A stretch of 64,000 nt of DNA from an uncultured bacterium (GTDB lineage: Bacteria; Desulfobacterota; Syntrophorhabdia; Syntrophorhabdales; JANXAF01): assembly GCA_938084905.1 (NCBI GenBank), contig CALKEQ010000008.1, forward strand, positions 1 through 64,000, in the 5' to 3' direction. This document shows, in pieces, positions 32,368 to 42,157 of this stretch (its first letter is position 1; every line of letters begins with the position of its first letter). Under the pieces are notes generated by a model that was not told the origin of the DNA, ran no database searches, and saw only the letters and a program-made list of their open reading frames with translations. A program made the position numbers and the translations under genes.

Positions 32368-33168
32368 TTGAGATCTTACATAGCCCTGTCAGGTGCTCTT
32401 TTAGCACTCCTCATCTCCTTTCTCGTTCTCACAAACGTTCCATTTTTTAGCGGTCTTTATAGAAATTTGGGCAGTTTTTTTGCGGAAATCTCCGGTCGTG
32501 CGGCAAAGATGGTGGACAAACCGATAAGGAAGATGGCGAACTACTATGAGATGTACGTTGATCTTGTTGAGGCAAAAAGGGAAGTGATAGAACTTAGAAA
32601 AAAAGTAGAACTCCTCTCCCTCGAGAACCAGAGGCTAAAGGAACTTGAGAGAGAAAATAGAAAGCTAAAGATGATCCTTGAGATTTCAGAATCTATGAAA
32701 GAGAGAACATTAGTTGCGAACGTTGTAGGCGAAGATATAAAAAGCTGGTACAAGGGGATAATAATAGATAAAGGGAAGGAATCTGGAATAGCCCAGAAGA
32801 TGCCGGTTATATGTCCAAAGGGACTTGTAGGTCAGGTAGTCGAAGCGAACAGGGGATCAAGCAAAATAATGGTGATTAATGACACAAATTCGGCCGTTGA
32901 TGTCTACGTTGAGGGAAAGGAGATAAGGGGAGTTGCCGAGGGGACTGGATTCTCAACACTAAAGCTCAAGTACGTGAAAAAGAACGAAGATGTAGAAATA
33001 GGCGACACACTTATAACATCAGGAAAAGACGGTATCTTTCCAAGGGGAATACCGGTTGGAATCGTTGTGAACGTTAACAAAAAAACCGGAGGGGTTTTCT
33101 CAGATATAGCTGTCGTTCCTTTTTCTGATTACAGGCTCCTAGATTACGTTCTTGTGTTGACGAGGTAA
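32368..33168 (+). CDS. mreC: Rod shape-determining protein MreC
   Basis: Single TM, coiled coil, GLVGQVVEANRGSSKIMVINDTNSAVDV. Confidence 0.93.
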   Translation: MRSYIALSGALLALLISFLVLTNVPFFSGLYRNLGSFFAEISGRAAKMVDKPIRKMANYYEMYVDLVEAKREVIELRKKVELLSLENQRLKELERENRKLKMILEISESMKERTLVANVVGEDIKSWYKGIIIDKGKESGIAQKMPVICPKGLVGQVVEANRGSSKIMVINDTNSAVDVYVEGKEIRGVAEGTGFSTLKLKYVKKNEDVEIGDTLITSGKDGIFPRGIPVGIVVNVNKKTGGVFSDIAVVPFSDYRLLDYVLVLTR

Positions 33169-33170
33169 GG

Positions 33171-33671
33171 ATGCTTGAAGTCTCCCTTTCCGCCTTTTAT
33201 CTTTTTTTTATCACCACCCTTCATTCCGTCTTACTCAAATATTTTTCCTTCGATTTTCTAAAGTTTGATGTGGCTATTCCACTCCTCGTTTATCAAACCT
33301 TCTTTAGAAGAATAAATTGGGCGTGTGTCTTTGCCATAATCTCCGGTTTTATTCAGGAGGGGTTCTCCACATGCCCACCGGGAACTTTCGTTTTTACTAA
33401 AGTTTCCATTTTTTTGCTCTGCCTTCTCGTTAGAGAGAGGTTTTTTATTGAGTCTGAACAGACCTTCGCTCTGCTATGCGGTCTTTTCTATATCTTAGAG
33501 TCGCTCGTTACTATTGGGCTATCTTTAATTATGGGAGGTCTTACCTCCAGCTACATGAACATCTTCACTTATCTTATGCCAAATGGAGTTTTTACGGCCC
33601 TTTTTTCCATGATTCTTTACCGCTTCTTTCTAAGGTTTAACCAGATACCAGGGGAGAAGGAATGGGAGTAG
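33171..33671 (+). CDS. mreD: Rod shape-determining protein MreD
   Basis: Small polytopic protein in mreBCD order; FIQEGFSTCPPGTFVFTK. Confidence 0.85.
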   Translation: MLEVSLSAFYLFFITTLHSVLLKYFSFDFLKFDVAIPLLVYQTFFRRINWACVFAIISGFIQEGFSTCPPGTFVFTKVSIFLLCLLVRERFFIESEQTFALLCGLFYILESLVTIGLSLIMGGLTSSYMNIFTYLMPNGVFTALFSMILYRFFLRFNQIPGEKEWE

Positions 33672-35455
33672 AAAGGAAAGAGGTTGTTTTAAAGTGGTCG
33701 AAGGGAATAGTTACTTTTGTCATTCTCATTATGATTTTGAGGCTCTGGCACCTGCAGATAATCAAAGGGGATGAGTTGAGAAAACTTTCTGAGCAAAATA
33801 GGGTAAGGATCCAGAAAATATATGCACCAAGAGGAACCATATTCGATAGAAAGGGTAGGGTTCTCGCCGAAACGAGACCATCCTTCAACTTGTACATCAT
33901 TCCTGAAGACATAAGGGATTTTAATGAGACTGTTGATGGTCTTGCCAAGCTTCTCAAAATTGACAGAGAAGAGATAGTCGAAAAGCTACGCCTCTCTAAA
34001 AACATGCCGCCATCGTTTCCAGTGAAAATAAAGTCCGATCTCTCAATAGACGAGGTTGCAAAGGTGGAGGCACACAGGATCTACTTGCCAGGAGTCACGG
34101 TCCAGATTGAACCTAAAAGGTACTATCCATACGGAGAAGCTATAGCACATCTCATTGGTTACGTTTCTGAGATAAGCAGTGAGGAACTTAAGACCCATAA
34201 GGATTACTCACCAGGAGATTACATTGGTAAGTACGGTTTGGAAAAGGCTTACGAAGAGTACCTCCGTGGGAAAGACGGGGAAAAGAGGGTGGAAGTGGAT
34301 GCAACTGGCAAAGAGGTAAGGGTCCTAAAAACGGATGAACCGGTGCCAGGAAATAATCTTTACCTTAACCTGGATTTGGACATCCAGCTAGCCATAGACA
34401 GGGTGATGGAAAAAAGACGTGGTGCTGCTATTGTTCTCGATACGAAAAGTGGGGGTGTACTTGCTCTCGTCAGCAGACCCTCTTTTGACCCAAACAGACT
34501 CGTCTCAGGTATCACAAAGGAGGAATGGAAAAAACTAATAACCGACAAAACTTATCCCCTGCAAAATAGAGTCATCCAGGGAAGATACCCGCCCGGTTCA
34601 ACCTTTAAGCTCGCTGTTGCGCTTGCAGGATTGGAGAAGGGGGTTATAGATGAAAAAACCTCTTTTCTTTGCAGAGGTGGGCTCCTCTTCGGTAACAGGT
34701 TTTTCAGGTGCTGGAGGGAGAAAGGGCACGGAAGTGTCTCCCTTCACAGGGCAATAGTTGAATCGTGTGACGTTTACTTTTACAATTTAGGCCTCAAGCT
34801 TGGCGTTGATCGAATCCATGAGATGGCCGATCTCCTTGGAGTAACTGATCTTACAGGGATTGATTTGCCAGGAGAAAAAAGAGGTTTTGTACCTTCTAGT
34901 GCTTGGAAATTGAAGGCTCTCGGTCAGAGGTGGTACGAAGGTGAGACATTGTCAGTCGCAATAGGACAGGGAGCTGTCTGGCTAACACCCATAGGTATGG
35001 CCTCCCTTGCCTCCTTAATTGCGAATGATGGAGTATTTTACAAACCCCAGATTGTGAATAGGATCGTTTCTCCTGAGGGAAAGGTTATAAAGGTTTTTAA
35101 ACCTGAGGTGAAAAGAAAGTTAGAAATCAAAGAGGAGGCTTTAAAAGTCATAAAAAAAGCGATGTGGGGTGTTGTAAACGAACCAAATGGGACAGCCTAT
35201 GGATCGAGAACGCCAACTGTGGAGATGTGCGGAAAAACGGGAACTGCCCAAACGGCATCCGCTGCTCTATCTAAAGGGGACCATGCCTGGTTTGTTGCCT
35301 TTGCACCTTTTTCCAATCCTGAGATAGCTATGTCCATATTGGTTGAATATGGAGGCCATGGATCATCAAGTGCTGCCCCTGTTGCCAGACTTGTCACTCA
35401 AGAGTACTTCAAGGAAGCAAAGACTCTAAAGGAGGCAAGGGCTTTTGATAGATAA
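33662..35455 (+). CDS. mrdA: Penicillin-binding protein 2
   Basis: APRGTIFDRKGRVLAETRPSF; YPPGSTFKL; KTGTAQ. Confidence 0.96.
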   Translation: MGVERKEVVLKWSKGIVTFVILIMILRLWHLQIIKGDELRKLSEQNRVRIQKIYAPRGTIFDRKGRVLAETRPSFNLYIIPEDIRDFNETVDGLAKLLKIDREEIVEKLRLSKNMPPSFPVKIKSDLSIDEVAKVEAHRIYLPGVTVQIEPKRYYPYGEAIAHLIGYVSEISSEELKTHKDYSPGDYIGKYGLEKAYEEYLRGKDGEKRVEVDATGKEVRVLKTDEPVPGNNLYLNLDLDIQLAIDRVMEKRRGAAIVLDTKSGGVLALVSRPSFDPNRLVSGITKEEWKKLITDKTYPLQNRVIQGRYPPGSTFKLAVALAGLEKGVIDEKTSFLCRGGLLFGNRFFRCWREKGHGSVSLHRAIVESCDVYFYNLGLKLGVDRIHEMADLLGVTDLTGIDLPGEKRGFVPSSAWKLKALGQRWYEGETLSVAIGQGAVWLTPIGMASLASLIANDGVFYKPQIVNRIVSPEGKVIKVFKPEVKRKLEIKEEALKVIKKAMWGVVNEPNGTAYGSRTPTVEMCGKTGTAQTASAALSKGDHAWFVAFAPFSNPEIAMSILVEYGGHGSSSAAPVARLVTQEYFKEAKTLKEARAFDR

Positions 35456-36542
35456 GAGAAAGCTCCACCATCTTGATTTCTACCTAATTCTAAATCTCTG
35501 CGCCATTATTGGAATTGGCATCCTTAACCTTATTTCTGCGACGAGTTCTCTTGGATCAAAGACTTTTGTAACAAAACAGTTGTTTGCTCTAGCGATAGGT
35601 CTTGGACTTGTGATGATAATACTCTACTTCGATTATAGGATAATTGTCTCAAACTCTCTCTACCTTTATATTCTTGGGCTTTCAATTCTCGTTCTTGTTT
35701 TTTTCTTAGGAGCTAGTGCGGGTGGTGCAAAAAGGTGGTTCGCTTTTTGGGGATTAAGCTTTCAGCCATCTGAGTTTATGAAGCCCATTTTACTTGTTTT
35801 TTTGGTAAAAATGGTTGAGGATCACTTGAAAACCGGTTCTCTTCTCAGCTTTGGAGACATCGTAAAACCCACTTTTTTCACGTTTTTACCGGCAGTTACC
35901 GTTTTTTTGCAGCCTGACCTTGGAACAGCCTGTCTTCTTTTTCTACTCTGCTTAAGCATTCTCTCTTTTGTTGGAATGAAAAGGAGTACTTTCATCTCCT
36001 TAGTTCTTGGAGGCGTGCTCATTGGAATCCTTGCCTGGAAGTGGGGTCTTCAGCCTTACCAGAAGTTGAGAATATTGGGTCTTTTAAACCCTGACATGGA
36101 TCCTTCTGGTTTTAACTACCACGCAAGGCAGGCTATGATAGCGGTAGGTTCTGGGAAATTTTTCGGAAAAGGGTACCTTTGCGGCACCCAGCACAAACTT
36201 AACTTTATACCAGAGCACCACACGGACTTTATTTTCACTGTGATTGCAGAAGAATGGGGCTTTTTAGGGTCAATCGTTGTTTTCTTACTGTTTGGATCTC
36301 TCATAATGAGGTGTCTTAAAATATCGAAAGAAGCAAGTGACGAGACAGGATCCGTTTTAGCTTTTGGATGTGCAGCTCTCATATTCTGGCAGTTTTCTAT
36401 AAATGTCCTTATGACTTTAAGGTTCTGTCCTGTTGTTGGAATCCCTCTCCCCTTTTTGAGCTATGGAGGCTCAAGCCTAGTAGGTAATCTCTGCCTCATA
36501 GGGTTGGTTTTGAATGTGAACATGAGAAGGTACATGTTTTAA
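35445..36542 (+). CDS. rodA: Rod shape-determining protein RodA (SEDS family)
   Basis: FQPSEFMKP; LQPDLGTA; EHHTDFIFTVIAEEWGF; LPFLSYGGSS. Confidence 0.96.
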   Translation: MIDKRKLHHLDFYLILNLCAIIGIGILNLISATSSLGSKTFVTKQLFALAIGLGLVMIILYFDYRIIVSNSLYLYILGLSILVLVFFLGASAGGAKRWFAFWGLSFQPSEFMKPILLVFLVKMVEDHLKTGSLLSFGDIVKPTFFTFLPAVTVFLQPDLGTACLLFLLCLSILSFVGMKRSTFISLVLGGVLIGILAWKWGLQPYQKLRILGLLNPDMDPSGFNYHARQAMIAVGSGKFFGKGYLCGTQHKLNFIPEHHTDFIFTVIAEEWGFLGSIVVFLLFGSLIMRCLKISKEASDETGSVLAFGCAALIFWQFSINVLMTLRFCPVVGIPLPFLSYGGSSLVGNLCLIGLVLNVNMRRYMF

Positions 36543-36556
36543 AAAGGCTAGAGAAG

Positions 36557-37282
36557 ATGCTCCTTGCCAGAGTGTTGGAGAAACACGGTGAATGGCTTTT
36601 CAAAAGAAGAGGATATATTCCTTTGGCTTTTTTGCCTGTGATCTTTTTGGCAATTTGGGAATCGACTCATAAATACCATTCTCCGGCAAACAATAGGGTA
36701 TGGGAATTCCTTACCTTTTCCATCTCCCTTTTTGGACTTTTTTTAAGATGTTACACAGTTGGTTACACACCTTCCGGCACTTCAGGTAGAAACACAAAAA
36801 GACATAAGGCACAGACCCTAAACACAAAAGGAATGTACTCAATCACAAGAAATCCCCTCTACCTTGGAAATTTCTTTGCCATGCTCGGTGTTGCACTGTT
36901 TACTGGGGTCTGGTGGGCTATTCTGATCTTTGTGCTCGGTTTCTGGATTTACTGTGAGAGAATAATAGCCTCAGAAGAACGTTTCCTTCTTGAAAGGTTT
37001 GGAAAGGAGTACGAGGAATACGTACGAAGGACCCCCGTATTTATCCCTCATCTAGGGCTATGGAAGAGCCCGGATATTTCCTTTTCGTGGAAAAAGGTTA
37101 TAAGAAAGGAGCATTCCAGTTTCTTTACGGTCATTTTAACATTCGCATCTCTCAAGTTTATTAAAGACTACCTATCGAAGGGGGAGATCGCCATTGATGG
37201 ACTGTGGGCAGCCATTTTTATTTTTTCATCGTTTATCTGCGCCATACTGTACGTTCTTAAGAAAAGGGGTAAATTTTTTTAG
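36557..37282 (+). CDS. ICMT/PEMT-like membrane methyltransferase
   Basis: TRNPLYLGNFFAMLG; EERFLLERFGKEYEEYVRRTPVFIP. Confidence 0.82.
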   Translation: MLLARVLEKHGEWLFKRRGYIPLAFLPVIFLAIWESTHKYHSPANNRVWEFLTFSISLFGLFLRCYTVGYTPSGTSGRNTKRHKAQTLNTKGMYSITRNPLYLGNFFAMLGVALFTGVWWAILIFVLGFWIYCERIIASEERFLLERFGKEYEEYVRRTPVFIPHLGLWKSPDISFSWKKVIRKEHSSFFTVILTFASLKFIKDYLSKGEIAIDGLWAAIFIFSSFICAILYVLKKRGKFF

Positions 37283-37294
37283 GCTTTTGAGGGT

Positions 37295-38923
37295 TTGATG
37301 AAGTCCGATTCGAGAATATCGGTCCTTCTCTTGGCTATAATTCTTTTCCTTTCCTTTTCTGGCCTTAACAACAGGGATCTATGGACACCGGATGAACCGA
37401 GGGTTGCGGAGATAGCAAGGGAGATGGCTGAGACTGGTAACTTTGTTGTACCGAAATTAAATCGAAGCCCTTTCCTTGAGCAGCCGCCACTCTTTTACGC
37501 GACTGTTGCCTCTGTTTTTATGATAGCAAAAAGAGCAACAGACGGGCTTGCGAGGATCCCCCCTGCCTTTTTCGGCTTAATTGGCATTCTCGCAACCTAC
37601 CTTATAGCAAGTTCACTTTTTGGGAAAAAAGTTGGGATTCTATCGGCATTCGTTCTTGCGACAAGTTTCGAATACCTTAGGGTATCTCACTGGGTTATAG
37701 TTGATAGTGCTCTTTCCGCTTTTATCTATTTGGCACTCTGGTCATTTGTTAAGGCTTACTTTGGAGAGGAGAAAGATAAGTCCTTTTACTATTCTCTCTT
37801 TCACATTTTTTCGGTCCTTGCCTTTTTTGTTAAAGGATTTATCGGTATCGGTGTTCCGGCAATCTCTGTTCTTACCTTCCTCTTTACCGAGAGAAATCTG
37901 AGGGAAATAAAAAATATGCGCCTTTTATTAGGTGCGGGAATTTTTTTCCTAGCTACTGGTTTTTGGACTTTTGGACTTTATAGACAAGGGGGTTTTGATC
38001 ATCTTGCTACCTTTTACATCGATAACAACTTGATGAGGTTCTTGCCTGGCGGTAAATCTGGTCATCATCATCCCTTCTATTTTTACCTCCGAGAATTTCC
38101 AGCAGGTTTTCTTCCTTGGTTTTTTCTTCTCGTCCCAGCCTTCTTCTACATCTTTTCAAAAAGGCTGACCCATGATGAAAAGGGAATAAGATTTCTCAAA
38201 TGCTACTTCATATCGGGATTTGTGCTCTTCAGTCTTGCTGCTACAAAGAGGATTCTTTACCTTTTGCCAATTTTCGCACCTGCGTCAATCATCGTTGCCA
38301 CATACCTTGATCACCTAACAGTGTGGAGAAAGTTCAAAACCCTAGATAGGGTCTTTCTCTGGATTTACGCTTTGCTCTACTTCTTTTTAGGTCTTCTTAT
38401 TATACCCCTTTTACTCCATATGGCTCGTAAGTACGGAGTGAGAGTTGAAGGAGACCTACTTCCGCCTTTAGTAGCCTCTTCTTCTCTCATCATTCTTTCC
38501 CTCTTTTCTATTTTTTCGCTAAGTAAGGAGAGGATGGAGGGCTTTTTAATTTTTAGTAGCCTGTCTCTCTTTGTTTTTTTCTCTTTCATCCTTTTATGGG
38601 TTTGTCCGTACGTTAATCCATATAAAAGCTTCAAACCTTTTGTTGAGAGAGTTTTGAAGGAGGTTCCTAAAGGTGCGCCGATACATAGTTACAAGCCCGA
38701 TGAAACGATAAGGGGTTTCTTCCCTTTCTATTCTGGGATTTACCTAAACGAGGTGAAGGAAAGAGGGGACCTTTCTTCGCTTTCCAAGGAGAAAGGAGTA
38801 TACGTGGTCATAAGGGACAAAGATGGTAGCCTTTCCCTCGAGCTTAAAGAGGAAGGATTCGTCGAAGTCTTTCGGATACAGAGGGACAGTAGACGTTCAC
38901 TTTGTCTTTTTAAATCGAAATGA
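37295..38923 (+). CDS. GT39/ArnT-like membrane glycosyltransferase
   Basis: LWTPDEPRVAEIAREM...FLEQPPLFY. Confidence 0.87.
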   Translation: MMKSDSRISVLLLAIILFLSFSGLNNRDLWTPDEPRVAEIAREMAETGNFVVPKLNRSPFLEQPPLFYATVASVFMIAKRATDGLARIPPAFFGLIGILATYLIASSLFGKKVGILSAFVLATSFEYLRVSHWVIVDSALSAFIYLALWSFVKAYFGEEKDKSFYYSLFHIFSVLAFFVKGFIGIGVPAISVLTFLFTERNLREIKNMRLLLGAGIFFLATGFWTFGLYRQGGFDHLATFYIDNNLMRFLPGGKSGHHHPFYFYLREFPAGFLPWFFLLVPAFFYIFSKRLTHDEKGIRFLKCYFISGFVLFSLAATKRILYLLPIFAPASIIVATYLDHLTVWRKFKTLDRVFLWIYALLYFFLGLLIIPLLLHMARKYGVRVEGDLLPPLVASSSLIILSLFSIFSLSKERMEGFLIFSSLSLFVFFSFILLWVCPYVNPYKSFKPFVERVLKEVPKGAPIHSYKPDETIRGFFPFYSGIYLNEVKERGDLSSLSKEKGVYVVIRDKDGSLSLELKEEGFVEVFRIQRDSRRSLCLFKSK

Positions 38924-38924
38924 G

Positions 38925-40562
38925 TTAAAAATTCGTCACAAGGCACCTTTCCATTGTGCATAGCTTAACTTTCAATTTTTCGCCAATTTTCTCCATAAGA
39001 TAAGGGAGTTTCTTGATTCCGATCACTAAGAAGACCCTTTTTTCTGAATTAAAAATCTCAAAAAACTCGTTCTCGTCCAAAGGCCTTATCCCCTTCCTCT
39101 TCATGCCATGTTCAAGTTCCCCCGTATAATTGACAAGGAGGACTCGTGATCTACAGTAGAAAGGAAGGGTTCTGTCAAATGTTCCGTAATTGACAATTAT
39201 GTCCCCCCATTTCTTCTCCGATAGAATCAGTTGGGCCAGCGGCTTTGTCGTTCTTACTCTTTCTAAGGAGTCCATGTTGAGGAGGAAAGAGGATGAAATG
39301 AGGGATGAAAATACGAATAGAGAAACGAAAAGGTGCTTGAGAGTTAAACTTCTCAAAAAAAGAAGAAGGGCCATGATGGTAAATGAGATTATGGACAAAA
39401 AGATAAAGACTTTGCTGAACTTAAAGACCGGGAAAGGTGAATACCTAAAAAGAAAGAGGAAAAAGAGGCCAAGGGTTGCGAAAAGAAGGATGTATAAGAA
39501 CCTCTCAGCTTTATACATTGCTATTCTCTCGTTTTCCGAAACAAAAAAAATTCCAAGAATAATCGAGAGAGACGGAAAAAGCGGCAAAATGTAGGGAGGA
39601 AGCTTTGAACCGGAAAGTGAGAAAAAGGTGAGAATTACAAGTGTCCATATGGTGAGGAGTTTGGTCTCCCTTTTTTTTATAGCCATAAGGAGGGCCCTTG
39701 GAATGAAAACAGAATAGGGTAGGGCCCCGATGAATAGAAAAGCCAAGAAATAGTAAAATGGTCCCGGCCTTTTGTGTTTGGTTGTCAGGTATCTGAGTAT
39801 GTGTTGATCGATAAAAAAGAAGTGAAAAAAGTCCTCATAGGCAAAAGACATGTAAAAGAAATAAGGTCCTACAATGAGTAGGAAAATTAGAGAACCATGG
39901 AGAATCCGCATTCGCCTAATAAAAGCTAAGTCTCCCTCCGACCAGAGAAAGATGACCACAGTGAGAAGAAGAAGTAGAGGAGCTACGAACCCTTTTGTTA
40001 GTGTAGCCAAAGCGCAGAAGATATAAAAGAGCCAAAGGAAGGCCTTTTTCCCTTCCAGGTAAAAAAAAGCGAAAGAAAATAGACTGAGAGTCAAAAAGGC
40101 TGTGAAGGCCATGTCAAGAGTCACAATCCTTGACATTGCGAAAAAACCGAACGATGAGAGAAGTATAAGGGCGGAGAAAAGGGATGCTCCTTGCGAGATT
40201 TTCCTTTTGGAAAAAAGATAAACTACTAAGACAGACAAAAAGGAAAAAAGCGCATTTGGCAACCTATAGGAAAATTCGTTTACTCCAAAAACCAGATAGG
40301 AGAGGGCAACGATCCAGTAAAAGAGGGGAGGTTTCTCAAAATACGGAACGTAGTTAAGGTGGGGCACAAGGTAGTTGCCGAGCTCTATCATCTCCCTCGG
40401 GATTTCCGCATACCTTCCTTCATCTGGCTCTTTAAGCGAGTAATTACCCAGTCCGTGAAACAAAAAGAGATAGGAAAAGGCAAAGATGAAGATTAAATGG
40501 AAGATTCTCCCTTTTTTTTCAATGAAAAATTCCTTGTCCATCCAAAAGAGGGATGATATCAT
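38925..40562 (-). CDS. GT39/ArnT-like membrane glycosyltransferase (start uncertain)
   Basis: LKEPDEGRYAEIPREMIELGNYLVPHLNYVPYFEKPPLFYW; homologous to the convergent neighbour. Confidence 0.87.
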   Translation of the reverse strand: MISSLFWMDKEFFIEKKGRIFHLIFIFAFSYLFLFHGLGNYSLKEPDEGRYAEIPREMIELGNYLVPHLNYVPYFEKPPLFYWIVALSYLVFGVNEFSYRLPNALFSFLSVLVVYLFSKRKISQGASLFSALILLSSFGFFAMSRIVTLDMAFTAFLTLSLFSFAFFYLEGKKAFLWLFYIFCALATLTKGFVAPLLLLLTVVIFLWSEGDLAFIRRMRILHGSLIFLLIVGPYFFYMSFAYEDFFHFFFIDQHILRYLTTKHKRPGPFYYFLAFLFIGALPYSVFIPRALLMAIKKRETKLLTIWTLVILTFFSLSGSKLPPYILPLFPSLSIILGIFFVSENERIAMYKAERFLYILLFATLGLFFLFLFRYSPFPVFKFSKVFIFLSIISFTIMALLLFLRSLTLKHLFVSLFVFSSLISSSFLLNMDSLERVRTTKPLAQLILSEKKWGDIIVNYGTFDRTLPFYCRSRVLLVNYTGELEHGMKRKGIRPLDENEFFEIFNSEKRVFLVIGIKKLPYLMEKIGEKLKVKLCTMERCLVTNF

Positions 40563-40592
40563 TCTTTTTGAGAAAAAGGCAAAAGATTGAAG

Positions 40593-41015
40593 ATGGTCTC
40601 TAGCTACGGTATCGGTCAATTTCACATAGGTCGGCTCAAAAAAGGGGAGGATCTCTTAAGGGGCCTAACTGAAGTTGTTGAGAAAAAAAATGTTAGGATG
40701 GGAGTCCTATTTGCAATTGGAGCTCTCTCATCTTGCACATTCGCATATTATGACCAGGTAAAAAAGGAGTACAGAGAGAGGTTCCTTGAAAAGAGAGTCG
40801 AAATTCTTTCACTTATTGGAAACGTTTCCTTAAGGGAAGGAAAACCATTCATCCACGCACATATCCTGATAGGGGATGAAAGTGGAATCTGGGGTGGTCA
40901 TCTCCTTGAGGGTTCAAAGGTTTTTGCTCTGGAATACCATATAGTGGAACTTGTGGGCTCTCCTCTAGTTAGGGTTTTCGATCCTGAAACTGGTCTTTTT
41001 CTCTGGAATTTTTGA
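40593..41015 (+). CDS. PPC/DUF296 domain protein
   Basis: GIGQFHIGRLKKGEDLLRGL; FIHAHILIGDESG.WGGHLLEG. Confidence 0.8.
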   Translation: MVSSYGIGQFHIGRLKKGEDLLRGLTEVVEKKNVRMGVLFAIGALSSCTFAYYDQVKKEYRERFLEKRVEILSLIGNVSLREGKPFIHAHILIGDESGIWGGHLLEGSKVFALEYHIVELVGSPLVRVFDPETGLFLWNF

Positions 41016-41929
41016 TTGGCATGAAACCGAAGGTAGTTTTTAGCAGATGCTTTTCTGAACCTGTAAGATACAATGGAGAAGTGATAAGGGACGATTTTGT
41101 AGATAGGCTTAAAAAATTCGTGGAGCCACTGTATGTTTGTCCAGAGACGGAGATTGGACTTGGTGTTCCAAGGAAGATGCTCGTTTTAATGGAAGAGGAA
41201 GGGGAAAAAAGGCTTGTTCAACTGGAGACAAAAATCGATTTAACGGAGAAGATGAGGGTCTATGGAAATGAAAAGCTGAAAGATTTTGAAAAGGTTGATG
41301 GTTTTATTCTGAAGGCTAAATCTCCTTCCTGTGGCGTGAACACTTCAAAGTTCTACAGAAAAGGTGTTATTGCGGGAAGGACCTACGGTCTTTTTGCAAA
41401 CCTTGTAAAAGAGAGACTCTCTCACATTCCCCTTGGGGATGAGGCAAAACTGAGGGATAAAAGCGAAAGGGAACATTTTCTTACGAAAGTTTTCGCTTTT
41501 TCCGAATTACGAGGCCTTATGAATGATCCTCGACCGGATGAACTTGTAAAATTTCACACGAGATACAAGTACCTTCTTATGACCTACTCTCAGAAATCGT
41601 TAAAGGAACTTGGTCAACTGGTTGCCACAAATATGCCATTTCATGAAAAAGTGAAAAAATACAAAGTCGGCTTTTACAGAGCTTTTCTTAGAAAACCATC
41701 CATAAAGAGGCACACAAACACCCTTATGCATCTTATGGGCCATATTTCAAAGAAAATGAGTCCGAAAGAGAGGACCCATTTTTTAAGCCTCATTGGTCGA
41801 TATAGGGAAGGTAGAGTAGGACTGAAAACGATAAAAGAGTTGATCAAAAGTCTGGCGTACAGATTTGATAACGAGTACATTCTTTTGCAGAAGTACCTTG
41901 AGCCTTATCCAGAAGAACTGGATCTCTAG
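41012..41929 (+). CDS. DUF523/DUF1722 (YbgA-like) protein
   Basis: VCPETEIGLGVPR; KAKSPSCGVNTSKFY; C-terminal LMHLMGHISKKMSPKERTHFLSLIGRYREGRV. Confidence 0.9.
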   Translation: MIGMKPKVVFSRCFSEPVRYNGEVIRDDFVDRLKKFVEPLYVCPETEIGLGVPRKMLVLMEEEGEKRLVQLETKIDLTEKMRVYGNEKLKDFEKVDGFILKAKSPSCGVNTSKFYRKGVIAGRTYGLFANLVKERLSHIPLGDEAKLRDKSEREHFLTKVFAFSELRGLMNDPRPDELVKFHTRYKYLLMTYSQKSLKELGQLVATNMPFHEKVKKYKVGFYRAFLRKPSIKRHTNTLMHLMGHISKKMSPKERTHFLSLIGRYREGRVGLKTIKELIKSLAYRFDNEYILLQKYLEPYPEELDL

Positions 41930-41972
41930 GATAAAAGGGATGGAGATTAGGTTGGTTCACCGTTTTACTCTC

Positions 41973-42020
41973 AAGGCCAAAAGCCACAAAGATCCTTTTT
42001 TGGGAAAAGGTTTTGGCCTT
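41973..42020. terminator. Nested inverted repeat between ybgA-like gene and ilv promoter (possible terminator)
   Basis: AAGGCCAAAA ... TTTTGGCCTT 10-bp perfect arms, with inner CCTTTT/AAAAGG. Confidence 0.45.
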
Positions 42021-42069
42021 CTTCTCCGATAGAATGAACGGATCCTACACTCTTTCCTTTTTCGAAAAG

Positions 42070-42098
42070 TTGACATTTTTTGATGCATTTAATACGAT
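42070..42098 (+). promoter_or_regulatory. ilvB promoter
   Basis: TTGACA - N17 - TACGAT. Confidence 0.75.
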
Positions 42099-42157
42099 TA
42101 TTCTCCAGTTTAGGATTTGGACCTGACCAAAAAGGGAGGAGGTTTACCTAAAAAAAT

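Noticed and set aside
39190-39594. 134-aa Lys/Arg-rich plus-strand ORF
   Set aside because: Antisense to a Phe/Leu-rich membrane GT39 gene; Lys/Arg richness is the expected reverse complement of such codons.
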